The notes under the pieces are model-generated. The model worked only from the letters and a program-made list of their open reading frames with translations. It searched no databases and was not told the origin of the DNA. From Acidobacteriota bacterium (GTDB lineage: Bacteria; Acidobacteriota; Vicinamibacteria; Vicinamibacterales; UBA2999): a DNA stretch of 35,344 nt. Every line of letters starts with the position of its first letter. Within the stretch, counting starts at the first letter, position 1. The translations under genes and the position numbers were made by a program. The stretch is from contig JABFSA010000073.1 of NCBI GenBank assembly GCA_013140775.1, positions 1 to 35,344 on the forward strand. The letters are read 5' to 3'. Positions 13,945 through 22,597 of this stretch are shown here, in pieces.

Positions 13945-15246
13945 TCATCGGACAGACCCCAGGACGAGAGGCTTCACGACCGGTGCCTGTGCAGCAACAC
14001 GGATCGCCTCCTCCGCCAGTGAGATCGCTTCGTCGAGGCCGCGACCGTCGTTATAGAGCAGCTCGAGAATCGTGTCGCCTCTGCGGACGGCATCTCCCGG
14101 CCTCTTCGCAATCAGCACGCCGGCCCCGTGATCGATGCGGTCCTCGATTCGCCGGCGCCCCGCGCCGAGCGCCATGGACGATCGTCCAATCAGCTCGGCG
14201 TGCATACCCGAGACATAGCCGTCGCCCTGCGCGACCACGGCGTGGCGATGGGCAGCACCAGGCAAGCGCTGGTAATCGTCCACCACACCCGCATCTCCGC
14301 CCTGCCACGTGATCATGGCCCGCAGCTTTTCGAGCGCCGCGCCTGACGCCAGCGCCTTGCGGACGGCTGGTTCCGCGTCGGCCTCGCTCTGCCGCCCGGA
14401 CAGCACAACGAGACGTGCGGCAAGCGTCACAACGAGCGACGTGATGTCGTCTGGCGCGCGTCCCTTGAGCAGTTCGATGCACTCGATGATTTCGAGGGCA
14501 TTGCCAACGGCACGACCCAACGGCACGTCCATGGCCGTAATGAAGGCCTCGGTCCGAATCCCGGCCCGAGTACCTATGGCCACCATCAGCCGTGCGAGCT
14601 CGCGCGCGTCCGTTTCGGATTTCATGAATGCGCCGTGGCCGCATTTCACGTCGAGCACGAGCGCCTGGCTGCCCTCCGCCAGCTTCTTGCTCATAACAGA
14701 GGCGGCAATCAGCGGAATGCTCGGTACCGTTCCCGTCACGTCTCTCAACGCGTACAGTTTCTTGTCAGCGGGGGCGAGCGACGCCGACTGCCCCACGATC
14801 GTCGCGCCAACCTCAACGAGCATCTTCTTGAACTCGTCGAGCGACAGCCCCACGCGGAATCCGGGAATAGACTCGAGCTTGTCGAGCGTGCCGCCGGTGT
14901 GGCCGAGGCCTCGACCCGACATCTTCGGCACGACCACGCCGCACGCGGCAGCGATCGGCGAGAGCGCGATCGACACTTTGTCGCCGACGCCTCCGGTACT
15001 GTGCTTTCCGACCTTCATGCCGGGCACGTTCGAGAGATCGACGCGGTCGCCCGAGCGCACCATCGCGTCGGTCAACCACACCGTCTCCTCGTCCGACATG
15101 CCTCGCAGCACGATCGCCATGAGAAGCGCTGAAATCTGATAGTCGGGAATTGCGGCCGTGCTGACGTCTGTGATGAACGCGTCGATGTCGTCCTTCGACA
15201 ACGGCTGTCCATCACGTTTCTTCGCAATGATGTCTGTGAAACTCAT
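13945..15246 (-). CDS. deoA: Thymidine/pyrimidine-nucleoside phosphorylase
   Basis: 433 residues, full length. It converts thymidine or uridine plus phosphate to base and (deoxy)ribose-1-phosphate. The family signature is at about residues 78-130: KVGKHSTGGVGDKVS and SGRGLGHTGGTLDKLES; the later DVKCGHGAFMK is also typical. Sequence alone does not separate thymidine phosphorylase from the broader pyrimidine enzyme. First gene of the salvage operon. No Shine-Dalgarno; a TATACT box lies 11 bases upstream within the divergent promoter shared with the HEAT-repeat gene. Confidence 0.95.
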   Translation of the reverse strand: MSFTDIIAKKRDGQPLSKDDIDAFITDVSTAAIPDYQISALLMAIVLRGMSDEETVWLTDAMVRSGDRVDLSNVPGMKVGKHSTGGVGDKVSIALSPIAAACGVVVPKMSGRGLGHTGGTLDKLESIPGFRVGLSLDEFKKMLVEVGATIVGQSASLAPADKKLYALRDVTGTVPSIPLIAASVMSKKLAEGSQALVLDVKCGHGAFMKSETDARELARLMVAIGTRAGIRTEAFITAMDVPLGRAVGNALEIIECIELLKGRAPDDITSLVVTLAARLVVLSGRQSEADAEPAVRKALASGAALEKLRAMITWQGGDAGVVDDYQRLPGAAHRHAVVAQGDGYVSGMHAELIGRSSMALGAGRRRIEDRIDHGAGVLIAKRPGDAVRRGDTILELLYNDGRGLDEAISLAEEAIRVAAQAPVVKPLVLGSVR

Positions 15247-15275
15247 GCGGGACGCTCAGTATAATCAACATTCCG
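15247..15275. promoter_or_regulatory. 29-base divergent promoter with overlapping -10 boxes
   Basis: Between the two start codons the core AGTATAAT (15258-15265) reads TATAAT on the plus strand (15260-15265, 10 bases before the HEAT gene ATG) and TATACT on the minus strand (15258-15263, 11 bases before the deoA ATG). Neither gene has a Shine-Dalgarno, so both transcripts would be leaderless or have leaders of a few bases. Any -35 element would fall inside the opposite coding sequence; none is obvious there. Confidence 0.55.
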
Positions 15276-17516
15276 ATGCCTCCGACGCCGGCCGCGATTC
15301 CCATGACGGCTGAGCAGGCCCAGGTGCTCACGGAATTCGCTCGCGCCTGCAGAACCGCCGCGCGTTCGGTGTCGCTCTACCCCGCCACGCACCCGGCAAT
15401 CCAGACATCACTCGCGCGCGTCAGGTCCGCTGCTGCTCGACTGGTGCACACGCGTGAGGTCACGATTGCGGTGCTTCGCGACACGCTGGCGATCGATGGA
15501 AAAGCGCCCGCTCGCCCCGACGCGGCCGTGCTCGAGCTGGCGGGTCTCATGCACGACAGACTCATCGGCACCCTGCAGGTGCAGCGCGACGCAGACGGAC
15601 TGGACTGGCACGCGTTGCTGCTCCTGCTCTCGCAGTCGCCGGAGGACCTCATCGCCGGGGGCGGCATCGCAAAAGCCTGGTCCGAAACAGGACGACGCCA
15701 TTTCGACATCCGCGAGATCGACTATGCGGAGATCCTCCGCGAACGAGAGGGGGCGTCCAAGTGGGACCAGACACTGAGACTGTGTCTTCGAGGGGACGTC
15801 AACAACATCGACGAAACCGCTCTCATGTCGCTCCTGGACGAGTTGGGCGATGCCGCCCGGTTCGGCGAACTCCTCGAACGCCTGCAGACCATCGCTGCCC
15901 TGGGAGAACCCACGGTCAGCGCCAGAGTGGGCGCGCTGCTCGAGTTGCTGACACGCATGCTCGAGGCCTCGGTGGCGCGTTCGGGTGAGTCAGGGCGCGA
16001 AGATGTGCTCCAGAACGTGGCCGCATCGACGTCGTGGCTGACGCCCGACATGCTCATCGGCCTCATCGAGAAAGCGCGGGCGGCAGAGGATCAGCGGTCC
16101 ACCCTGGCATCAGAGGTCGTCGAACGTATCGAGGAGCCCACGGTCGCGTCGTTCGTCGCCCGATCAGTTGCACGTGAGAACGGAGCCTCTGAACGACTTG
16201 CGCTGGCCCTGCAGTTGCTCGTCCCTGACCTGGAGGGCAAAGAGCGGCTGCTGAGTCTGGCCCGGGAAGAAGCGGCCGCGAGTCCGCTTGGACAACAACC
16301 GGGCTTCGCCGAGCTCTGGGAACAGGCCGCCGACATGCTGGCGTCGTACTCGGACGAAACGTTTGTGTCTGGAGACTACGCACGCGAACTGTCCAGCGCG
16401 TCTACGCAGGCACTCGAGGTCGAGCGCGTCTCCGACGATCCGCCTCAGCGCGTGGACACCTGGCTCGCCACGGTGAACGATGCGGCGCTAAGAGAACTGG
16501 ACCTGAGTCTGCTGCTCGACCTGCTGCGAATTGATACCGATGTCACGCGATGGCAGGAAGTCACCAGCCTCGTCGTCACCGACATCGAGCAGCGCACCCG
16601 CCGCGGCGACGTCGCGGATGCACAACGGCTGGTGTTCGCGCTCGTGGCAGAGGCCGGCAACGAGCGGCGCCCCGCCCTCAAGTCCGTCACGGTAACCGCG
16701 ATCGACACGCTGGCGGACGGCGCGCTCGCGAAGGACGTCGCGTCCGCGCTGCGGACAGCGGACGACGGCGACGTCGAGGCGTATGGACGCCTCTGTCGAA
16801 CCGTGGGTTCGCGCATGATCGGACCGCTGGCAGAAGCCCTGCTTGCCGAGGACAACAGCCGGACGATTCGGCGATTGCGGGATGTGCTTCTGGGATTCGG
16901 TACGGCCGGGCGCGAGACCGTGGAGCGGCTGAAGGCTTCGCCCAAAGCCAACGTGCGGCGCACGGCGATCGAAATGCTCCGCATGTTTGGCGGGCAGGAT
17001 GCCCTTGCCGATCTCTCGGCGATGCTCGACGACGCGGATCCCCAGGTGCAGCGAGACGCGATCCGGGCGATCGCGCAGATCGGCAGCGACGAGGCGTTCG
17101 CCATTCTCCAGAAGGCCCTCGTCGTCGGCACGGCGTCCGGGAGCCGGATCACGCAGCAGCTCGTGAGTCTTCGCGAAGCGAAGGCTGTTCCCCTCCTCTG
17201 TTACGTGCTCGATCACTCGAAGCCTCGCGGCCCGTTTGTGGACGTGCACACGCAGATCATCGACGCGCTCGGCGCGTTGGGACCACACGCCGAGTCGGTC
17301 AAGACGCTGAAGGCCGCGCTCTACCGAGGGGAATGGTGGGCGCCCGGGAGAACCGCTACGCTGCGTCGGGCGGCGGCGCTTGCCCTGAAACGGATCGGCT
17401 CGGCCGAGGCGCTCGAAGTCCTTGAGGCCGCCGCGCACGATGGAAGTCGCCGCGTACGCGTCGCGGCGCAGGCGTCCGAGGACGCCAAACCGCGCGGCAA
17501 GGGCAGGCGGACGTGA
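15276..17516 (+). CDS. HEAT-repeat protein with N-terminal domain paralogous to the next gene
   Basis: 746 residues, soluble and helical throughout. Residues about 14-118 resemble the N-terminal domain of the downstream HD-GYP protein (SVSLYPATHPAIQTSL against GVQLYAPTHPLVARSV, then a beta pair DTLAIDGKAPARP against EDLVVGDIPVPR). The C-terminal third holds HEAT-like repeats, clearest at VRRTAIEMLRMFGGQDALAD and VQRDAIRAIAQIGSDEAFAI, and at RRAAALALKRIGSAEALEVL. Such scaffolds bind proteins; no enzyme motif is present. The 4-base GTGA overlap with the HD-GYP gene means co-translation, so it may present partners or regulate that enzyme. The start is the ATG 10 bases after the TATAAT box; an ATG at 15303 is an alternative. 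Confidence 0.85.
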   Translation: MPPTPAAIPMTAEQAQVLTEFARACRTAARSVSLYPATHPAIQTSLARVRSAAARLVHTREVTIAVLRDTLAIDGKAPARPDAAVLELAGLMHDRLIGTLQVQRDADGLDWHALLLLLSQSPEDLIAGGGIAKAWSETGRRHFDIREIDYAEILREREGASKWDQTLRLCLRGDVNNIDETALMSLLDELGDAARFGELLERLQTIAALGEPTVSARVGALLELLTRMLEASVARSGESGREDVLQNVAASTSWLTPDMLIGLIEKARAAEDQRSTLASEVVERIEEPTVASFVARSVARENGASERLALALQLLVPDLEGKERLLSLAREEAAASPLGQQPGFAELWEQAADMLASYSDETFVSGDYARELSSASTQALEVERVSDDPPQRVDTWLATVNDAALRELDLSLLLDLLRIDTDVTRWQEVTSLVVTDIEQRTRRGDVADAQRLVFALVAEAGNERRPALKSVTVTAIDTLADGALAKDVASALRTADDGDVEAYGRLCRTVGSRMIGPLAEALLAEDNSRTIRRLRDVLLGFGTAGRETVERLKASPKANVRRTAIEMLRMFGGQDALADLSAMLDDADPQVQRDAIRAIAQIGSDEAFAILQKALVVGTASGSRITQQLVSLREAKAVPLLCYVLDHSKPRGPFVDVHTQIIDALGALGPHAESVKTLKAALYRGEWWAPGRTATLRRAAALALKRIGSAEALEVLEAAAHDGSRRVRVAAQASEDAKPRGKGRRT

Positions 17517-18871
17517 GCTCGCCGCTCCGGGCCAAACAGGCCGACGAGCTCGTGCGCCGATTTGCTGCAGCGCTCAGGGGCGTGCAGCTCTACGCCCCGA
17601 CGCATCCACTCGTGGCTCGCAGCGTGACCGCGCTGGCCGAAGCGCTGGCTCCCGTGCTCGCCACCACACCCTCGATCGCGATCGGCATCATTGGTGAGGA
17701 CCTCGTCGTAGGAGACATCCCTGTTCCGCGCGCCGCCGAGAGCATGGGAAAGCTGACCCAGCAGCTGCAGCAGGTGAAGATCGAGCGGATCGTCATCGAG
17801 CAGGGCGTGCAGCTGGATGAGCTCACCGAGCTCATCCAGACGCTCGGCGCGTCCGATGCCACGCCAGAGTCCACGGCCGTACTCGCACAGCTGACACACG
17901 TCCGGGTCGGGCGGATCGAAGTTGATGACGCGGCGAACATCGCGACTGCGGATATGGCCACGTGTCGAAGGTTGTACGAAGAGGCCGTCATTGCAGCCGA
18001 GACACTCTGGGAGAGCGCCAGGACGGAAGGCATGCCGGATGCGAACACCGGCCGGGAAGCCGTGGACTCTCTCGCGCATGAGGTCTCGCAGAATCGGACC
18101 GCCCTGCTGGCGCTCACCGCGCTCAAGGAGTACGACAGCTACACGTTCACGCACATGGTGAACGTCTCGATTCTCACGATGGGACAGGCCCGAGGGCTCG
18201 GGATCGACGGCACACTCCTTCGAGAGTTCGGGCTGTCGGCGCTGCTCCACGACATCGGCAAAGTGCGCACGCCGACCGACATCCTCAATAACCCTGGGCA
18301 ACTGACGGAGACTGAGATCGAGATCATGCGCCGCCATCCCGTGGATGGCGCGGCGATCCTCAGACGGACTCCGGAGATTCCCACGCTCGCGCCTGTAGTC
18401 GCCTTCGAGCATCATCTCCGTCTGGATGGCTCGGGCTACCCGTTCGGAACGTCACCCCCCACGTTGAATCTCGGAACGATGCTCTGTGGCATCGCCGACG
18501 TGTACGATGCCATGCGTTCGCAGCGGGTCTATCAACCTGCGTTCCCCACCGACCGAATCCTGGCGGTGCTCGAACAGAACGACGGCACACGGTTCGACCA
18601 GCATCTCGTGCGCAGGTTCGTTCAGCTCGTGGGCATCTATCCCGTGGGCAACCTCGTACGCCTGGAGAGCGGAGAGATCGCGGTGGTTCTGCAGACGCAC
18701 GCGCCGAGCCCGTATCGCCCAAGGGTCCGGGTGGTACGGGATGCGTCAGGCAAGGAAGTCCACCGCGGGCGCGAGATCAATCTCTGGGACGAGAGTGAAG
18801 GGCCGCGGCCCGCGATTCAGGCGCCTGTGGATCCGGCCGACTATGGGATCGATCCGCTTACGTATCTGTAG
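17513..18871 (+). CDS. HD-GYP domain protein (probable c-di-GMP phosphodiesterase)
   Basis: 452 residues from GTG 17513. The N-terminal domain (about 8-112) is shared with the upstream protein. The HD-GYP domain begins near residue 185: H214 (THMVNVS), H246-D247 with LLHDIGKVRTP, H275 (RRHPVDGA), H300-H301 and the GYP segment HHLRLDGSGYP (300-310). These are the metal ligands and GYP motif of enzymes that hydrolyse c-di-GMP to pGpG or GMP. No receiver or membrane segment is present, so control probably comes from the N-terminal domain or the HEAT partner. The C-terminus (about 370-450) includes a short region resembling the beta-rich tail found after HD-GYP domains. Confidence 0.92.
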   Translation: MSSPLRAKQADELVRRFAAALRGVQLYAPTHPLVARSVTALAEALAPVLATTPSIAIGIIGEDLVVGDIPVPRAAESMGKLTQQLQQVKIERIVIEQGVQLDELTELIQTLGASDATPESTAVLAQLTHVRVGRIEVDDAANIATADMATCRRLYEEAVIAAETLWESARTEGMPDANTGREAVDSLAHEVSQNRTALLALTALKEYDSYTFTHMVNVSILTMGQARGLGIDGTLLREFGLSALLHDIGKVRTPTDILNNPGQLTETEIEIMRRHPVDGAAILRRTPEIPTLAPVVAFEHHLRLDGSGYPFGTSPPTLNLGTMLCGIADVYDAMRSQRVYQPAFPTDRILAVLEQNDGTRFDQHLVRRFVQLVGIYPVGNLVRLESGEIAVVLQTHAPSPYRPRVRVVRDASGKEVHRGREINLWDESEGPRPAIQAPVDPADYGIDPLTYL

Positions 18872-18872
18872 G

Positions 18873-18913
18873 CGCCGGGCGCTAGGCTTTCGGCTCTGGG
18901 CGCGCTAGGCTGG
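18873..18913. repeat. Degenerate direct repeat, GGCGC...GCTAGGCT / GGCTCTGGGC
   Basis: gggcgctaggct (18878-18888) recurs as gggcgcgctaggct (18898-18911), separated by a ttcggctct segment. The GGCTCTGGGC piece also occurs at 33649-33659. It lies just after the HD-GYP stop. The rest of the gap carries GAGGG before the subtilase ATG. Confidence 0.55.
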
Positions 18914-18941
18914 GGTTGTTTCGCTTTTTCGAAGAGGGCGC

Positions 18942-20492
18942 ATGAAGATTTCTGGAACCTTTGGACTGCTCGCAACCACCTGCATGGCGGCGGTGCTGCT
19001 CATCAGCACGACGACCGCGCAAAGCGACCGTCCGGTTCAAGCGTCGCCGCGGCTGCTTTCAGAGGCGGGATTGCCGGCCATCGACCGCGGGGTGCGAGAT
19101 TTCGATCCACCACGCCCGCCCCGCGGCGCGCGTACAGCCAGGGCCGCCGGCGGCGCGGCCGCTGCGCCGTTCCTGCGCGGCAGCATCATCGTCAAGTTCA
19201 GGCCAGGCACGACGGCGACTGCGCAGCGCGCGATGCTGGCACGGGTCAACGGGACGCTGACGCCCTCGCTCTCGAATGCCGCGTTCGATATCGTCGCCAT
19301 CGATCCCGCCTCGGATCCGGAAGCTGTTGCGAGCCGGATGGCGGCGCAGCCGGACGTCGAGTACGCGCAGGCCCGGTATCGCGTGTATCCGAGCTTCGTG
19401 CCCAACGACCCGCTCTATGCCAGGCAGTGGAACTTCCCTGCCCTCGACATGGAGCGCGCATGGGACATCAACCCTGGAGCCACCCCATCGATCATCGTGG
19501 CCGTACTGGACAGCGGCGTCGCCTACCGGTCGGCGACGATGAGCTACTTCGCGGAGCCGATCGATTTCGGGTTCGAGTTCTTTCCCGCACTCGGTCAGGT
19601 CACGATTCCGTTTGCCGCGGCGCCAGACCTCGGAGGTGCGGATCGGTTCGTCGCGCCGCGTGACTTCATCTGGGATACCACGATGCCACTCGACCTCGAC
19701 GGCCACGGCACGCATGTGACCGGCACGGTCGGCCAGCTCACCAATAACGGCGTTGGCGTGGCCGGGATGGCGTTCAACGTCCGCATCATGCCGGTGAAAG
19801 TGATCGATGGATTGTGGGACTTCGTCTTCGGCAGCCCCTTCGAAGCCACCGACGACGTCATCGCGCGTGGGGTCCGGTATGCGGTGGACAACGGCGCACG
19901 GGTGCTCAACATGAGCATCGGCCGCAATGGATCTCCAGCGCCGGTCGTCAGGGATGCCGTGTCCTACGCGGTCTCGAAGGGTGCAGTCGTCGTGCTCGCG
20001 GGCGGCAATGAATTCGAGGAACGGAACCCTGTCGGGCGCTTCGTGGAGTTCGCACCGGCCATCGACGGTGCGATCTCGGTGGGTGCGACCGGCCGGCGTG
20101 GCACGCGGGCGTTCTACTCGAGCACCGGACCGTATATCGAGCTCGTCGCGCCTGGCGGCGATCAGCGCGCCGACGGTACGACCGGCGGAATCCTGCAGCA
20201 GACCTACGATCTCGACCTGACGGAAACCTACTTCGACGGCCCGGCTCGGTATCGCGCGCCGCGTTTCGACTCCTTTGCCTACGACTACTTCCAGGGAAGC
20301 TCGATGGCCGTTCCGCATGTGGCCGGATTTGCCGCGATGCTCATGCAGCAGGGGATCACCGATCCTGCCGCGATCGAAGCCATCATGAAGCGCTTTGCGA
20401 CCGACCTCGGGCCCACTGGACGCGACGACGCGTATGGGTACGGGCTCATCAACCCGCGCGCGGCGCTGCGCGGCCTGGGGTTGGTGAGGTAG
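18942..20492 (+). CDS. Secreted subtilisin-like serine protease (S8 family)
   Basis: 516 residues with GAGGG before the ATG. Residues 1-27 are a Sec signal peptide (hydrophobic LLATTCMAAVLLIS, likely cleavage after AQ). An inhibitor I9-like propeptide follows (about 78-148: IIVKFRPGT ... VEYAQARY). The catalytic triad is D190 (VAVLDSGV), H255 (DGHGTHVTG) and S454 (GSSMAVPHVAG, with Ser in place of the usual Thr before the nucleophile); the oxyanion Asn is in AGGNEFEE. An insertion of about 50 residues separates Asp from His. It is probably released to the periplasm or medium and degrades proteins. No membrane anchor or sorting domain at the C-terminus. Confidence 0.95.
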   Translation: MKISGTFGLLATTCMAAVLLISTTTAQSDRPVQASPRLLSEAGLPAIDRGVRDFDPPRPPRGARTARAAGGAAAAPFLRGSIIVKFRPGTTATAQRAMLARVNGTLTPSLSNAAFDIVAIDPASDPEAVASRMAAQPDVEYAQARYRVYPSFVPNDPLYARQWNFPALDMERAWDINPGATPSIIVAVLDSGVAYRSATMSYFAEPIDFGFEFFPALGQVTIPFAAAPDLGGADRFVAPRDFIWDTTMPLDLDGHGTHVTGTVGQLTNNGVGVAGMAFNVRIMPVKVIDGLWDFVFGSPFEATDDVIARGVRYAVDNGARVLNMSIGRNGSPAPVVRDAVSYAVSKGAVVVLAGGNEFEERNPVGRFVEFAPAIDGAISVGATGRRGTRAFYSSTGPYIELVAPGGDQRADGTTGGILQQTYDLDLTETYFDGPARYRAPRFDSFAYDYFQGSSMAVPHVAGFAAMLMQQGITDPAAIEAIMKRFATDLGPTGRDDAYGYGLINPRAALRGLGLVR

Positions 20493-20497
20493 AGCAG

Positions 20498-20518
20498 GGG
20501 TTCGGGGCTCGGGATTCG
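20498..20518. repeat. GGGGTTCGGGGCTCGGGATTCG repeat, left copy
   Basis: A G-rich element (ggggctcgggattcg at its core, 20504-20518) occupies the gap between the subtilase stop and the MGMT start codon. An inverted copy follows the MGMT gene at 20834-20857. Confidence 0.65.
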
Positions 20519-20833
20519 ATGGCGAGTGACTTTCGGGCGCAGGTGATGGCGATCGTGCGGCGGATCCCGAGAGGACGCGTGGCGACCTACGGGGACATCG
20601 CCGAGCTGGCCGGTCACCCACGTGCCTGGCGGGCCGTTGGCTCGCACATGCGGCAGTGCAAAGACCCGGGCGTGCCCTGTCACCGGGTGGTCGGCGCCGG
20701 CGGGGCGCTGGGGGGCTACGGCGGAAACCCGCAGGTGAAACGCGAGTCGCTCCGAGCTGAGGGGATTGAAGTCGGCGTCTCGGCGATACGTGCGTTCAAG
20801 ACAGTGAGGTGGGCGCCGAAGGCGAAGAAATAG
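20519..20833 (+). CDS. Small MGMT-family protein (O6-alkylguanine transferase catalytic domain only)
   Basis: 104 residues. It has only the C-terminal DNA-binding and alkyl-acceptor domain of Ogt/Ada: RIPRGRVATYGDIAELAG (winged-helix region) and VPCHRVVGAGGALGGYGG. The acceptor cysteine of PCHR is present, unlike alkyltransferase-like proteins of the YbaZ/Atl1 type, which have Trp there. The N-terminal domain of full-length Ogt is missing. It may transfer alkyl groups itself or only flag lesions for excision repair. The ATG follows directly on a G-rich repeat and no normal Shine-Dalgarno is seen. Flanked on both sides by inverted copies of that repeat and convergent with rng. Confidence 0.9.
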   Translation: MASDFRAQVMAIVRRIPRGRVATYGDIAELAGHPRAWRAVGSHMRQCKDPGVPCHRVVGAGGALGGYGGNPQVKRESLRAEGIEVGVSAIRAFKTVRWAPKAKK

Positions 20834-20857
20834 CCCCGAGTTCCGAATCCCGACCCC
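20834..20857. repeat. GGGGTTCGGGGCTCGGGATTCG-type repeat, inverted right copy
   Basis: ccccgagttccgaatcccga (20834-20853) is the reverse complement of the element at 20498-20518 with a few changes. It fills the 24-base gap between the MGMT stop and the rng stop, where a terminator for both convergent genes would be expected. Confidence 0.65.
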
Positions 20858-22456
20858 CTACCCGATCGCCATCAAATCAAACTGTTCGTGATGCAGCTGT
20901 GCGTCGGGACGGACAGCAATTTCCCGGCCGAGCGACTGCTTCAGATCCTTGAACACGGCGCGTTCTTCGTCTCGCAAGGCCCGGGCGATGTCTGGATTCA
21001 CGCGCAAGATGAGGCTCTGGCCGTTGAGATCCACCCCGATCTTCTTCACCTCGGACAGGATTTCGTAGCAGATCGTCGAGCTGGACTTGATCACGGCGCT
21101 TCCCGCGCAATAGGGACAGGGCTCGGTGAGCACACGTTCGAGACTCTGCTTCACCCTCTTCCGCGTGATGATGACGAGGCCGAAGTCCGAGACTTGCAGG
21201 GCCTTGGACGGCGACCGGTCCCTCCTCAACTCCTGTTCGACCGTCTGGAAGACCTTCTGGCGGTTCTTCTTCTCTTCCATGTCGATGAAATCGAGCACGA
21301 TGATGCCGCCGAGGTCACGCAGCCGAATCTGCCGCACGATCTCCTTGGCGGCTTCGAGATTCGTCTTGATGATGGTGTCTTCGAGCCGGCCGGCGGTCTT
21401 CTTGCCGACGTATCGTCCCGTGTTGACGTCGATGGCGACGAGCGCTTCGGTCTGGTTGATGACGATCGACCCGCCCGACTTCAGCCAGACCTTGCTGCGC
21501 AGCGCACGGTCGATCTCGACCTGCACGCCGTACTCCTCGAAGATCGGATAGTCCTTTTCGTAGAGCTTCACCTTGGACGCGAGCGAGGGCATGATGCGCT
21601 CGATGAGCTCGCAGACCCGGCGGTACTCCAGCTCGTTGTCGATTCGAACCGCTGAAAACTCCTCGGTCAGGAGGTCGCGCAGGAGCTTGGCCACGAGGCT
21701 CTGCTCCTGGTAGACGACGGCAGGGGCGCGAGAGGACTCGAACTTCCGTCGCACATCGGTCCAGACGCGATGGAAGTAGGTCAGGTCGGCGACGATGTCC
21801 TCTTTGGGACGCCCTGCGGCAGCCGTCCGGATGATGACACCGCCGGTGAACCCGTGCTGTTCGCGGAACTCCCGGACGATGGCCCGCAGGCGGCTCCGCT
21901 CCTCGCGGGAGTCGATCTTCCGGGACACGCCGACGTGGTCAACCGTCGGCATGAAGACCAGAAACCGGCCTGGCATGGTGGCGTGGGAGGTCAGGCGGGC
22001 GCCTTTGGTGCCGAGGGGCTCCTTCGACACCTGGACGATGATCTCCTGGCCTTCCTTGAGGAGATCTTCGATCTTCGGTTCCGGCCCCTTCTCACGGTCA
22101 CGGCGCCCGGGAGGCCCGTTGCGTCGAGGGCCCGACTGCGCCTGTCGCGCAGCCGCACTCCCGTCAGCGGCGGGCGGGTTCAGCCCCGCTGCCTCGTCAT
22201 CGGTTTCGAAGCGCTCGAATTCCTCAGACGAGGGAATGGCGTCGCTGACGTACAGAAAGCCGTCGCGTTCGAGTCCAAGATCGACGAACGCTGACTGCAT
22301 GCCGGGCAGGACTTTCGAGACCCTGCCCTTGTAGAGATTCCCGACTACACCGCGTGACCGTTCGCGCTCGATGAAAATTTCAGCGACATGGTCGTCCTCG
22401 AGGATTGCGACCCGGGTCTCGTGGGCGCTCGAGGAGATGATCATCTCCTTGGTCAT
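20858..22456 (-). CDS. rng: Ribonuclease E/G family endoribonuclease
   Basis: 532 residues from ATG 22454-22456 (GGAG 10 bases upstream). It cleaves single-stranded A/U-rich RNA in mRNA turnover and rRNA maturation. Present are the S1-type RNA-binding domain (GNLYKGRVSKVLPGMQSAFVDLG, split by an insertion), catalytic metal ligands D343 (AIDVNTGR) and D389/D392 (LDFIDM), and the zinc-link CPYC (C447, C450). It ends there, without the degradosome scaffold of RNase E, so it is RNase G-like. A charged Pro/Gly/Arg-rich insertion at about 80-128 interrupts the S1 domain. It follows rodA on the same strand, echoing the mreBCD-cafA linkage in E. coli. Confidence 0.95.
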   Translation of the reverse strand: MTKEMIISSSAHETRVAILEDDHVAEIFIERERSRGVVGNLYKGRVSKVLPGMQSAFVDLGLERDGFLYVSDAIPSSEEFERFETDDEAAGLNPPAADGSAAARQAQSGPRRNGPPGRRDREKGPEPKIEDLLKEGQEIIVQVSKEPLGTKGARLTSHATMPGRFLVFMPTVDHVGVSRKIDSREERSRLRAIVREFREQHGFTGGVIIRTAAAGRPKEDIVADLTYFHRVWTDVRRKFESSRAPAVVYQEQSLVAKLLRDLLTEEFSAVRIDNELEYRRVCELIERIMPSLASKVKLYEKDYPIFEEYGVQVEIDRALRSKVWLKSGGSIVINQTEALVAIDVNTGRYVGKKTAGRLEDTIIKTNLEAAKEIVRQIRLRDLGGIIVLDFIDMEEKKNRQKVFQTVEQELRRDRSPSKALQVSDFGLVIITRKRVKQSLERVLTEPCPYCAGSAVIKSSSTICYEILSEVKKIGVDLNGQSLILRVNPDIARALRDEERAVFKDLKQSLGREIAVRPDAQLHHEQFDLMAIG

Positions 22457-22575
22457 GCCCGATAGTCTCCGCGGGCAACCGGCGTGGCGTTCGACGGATC
22501 CGGGCCCGGCCCGCCACATCGTGGCAGGTTGGCGTCATCCTGAAGAACGCATGCATGTCCGGTAAGGCCCCTATT

Positions 22576-22597
22576 GGACGAATCCTGGGATCCGTCC
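22576..22597. other. Inverted repeat in the rodA-rng gap (rng leader)
   Basis: ggacgaatcc-tg-ggatccgtcc (22576-22597) pairs at 9 of 10 positions and touches the rodA stop codon. It lies about 120 bases before the rng start, within a 142-base gap with no other gene. It may be a processing site, an attenuator, or part of an autoregulatory leader, as known for E. coli rne. Confidence 0.5.

Noticed and set aside
17321..18415. A 364-codon open frame on the minus strand
   Set aside because: Antisense to the HD-GYP gene and the end of the HEAT gene; no domain visible.
19059..20621. A 520-codon open frame on the minus strand
   Set aside because: Antisense to the subtilase gene with intact catalytic triad; composition is typical of an antisense shadow.
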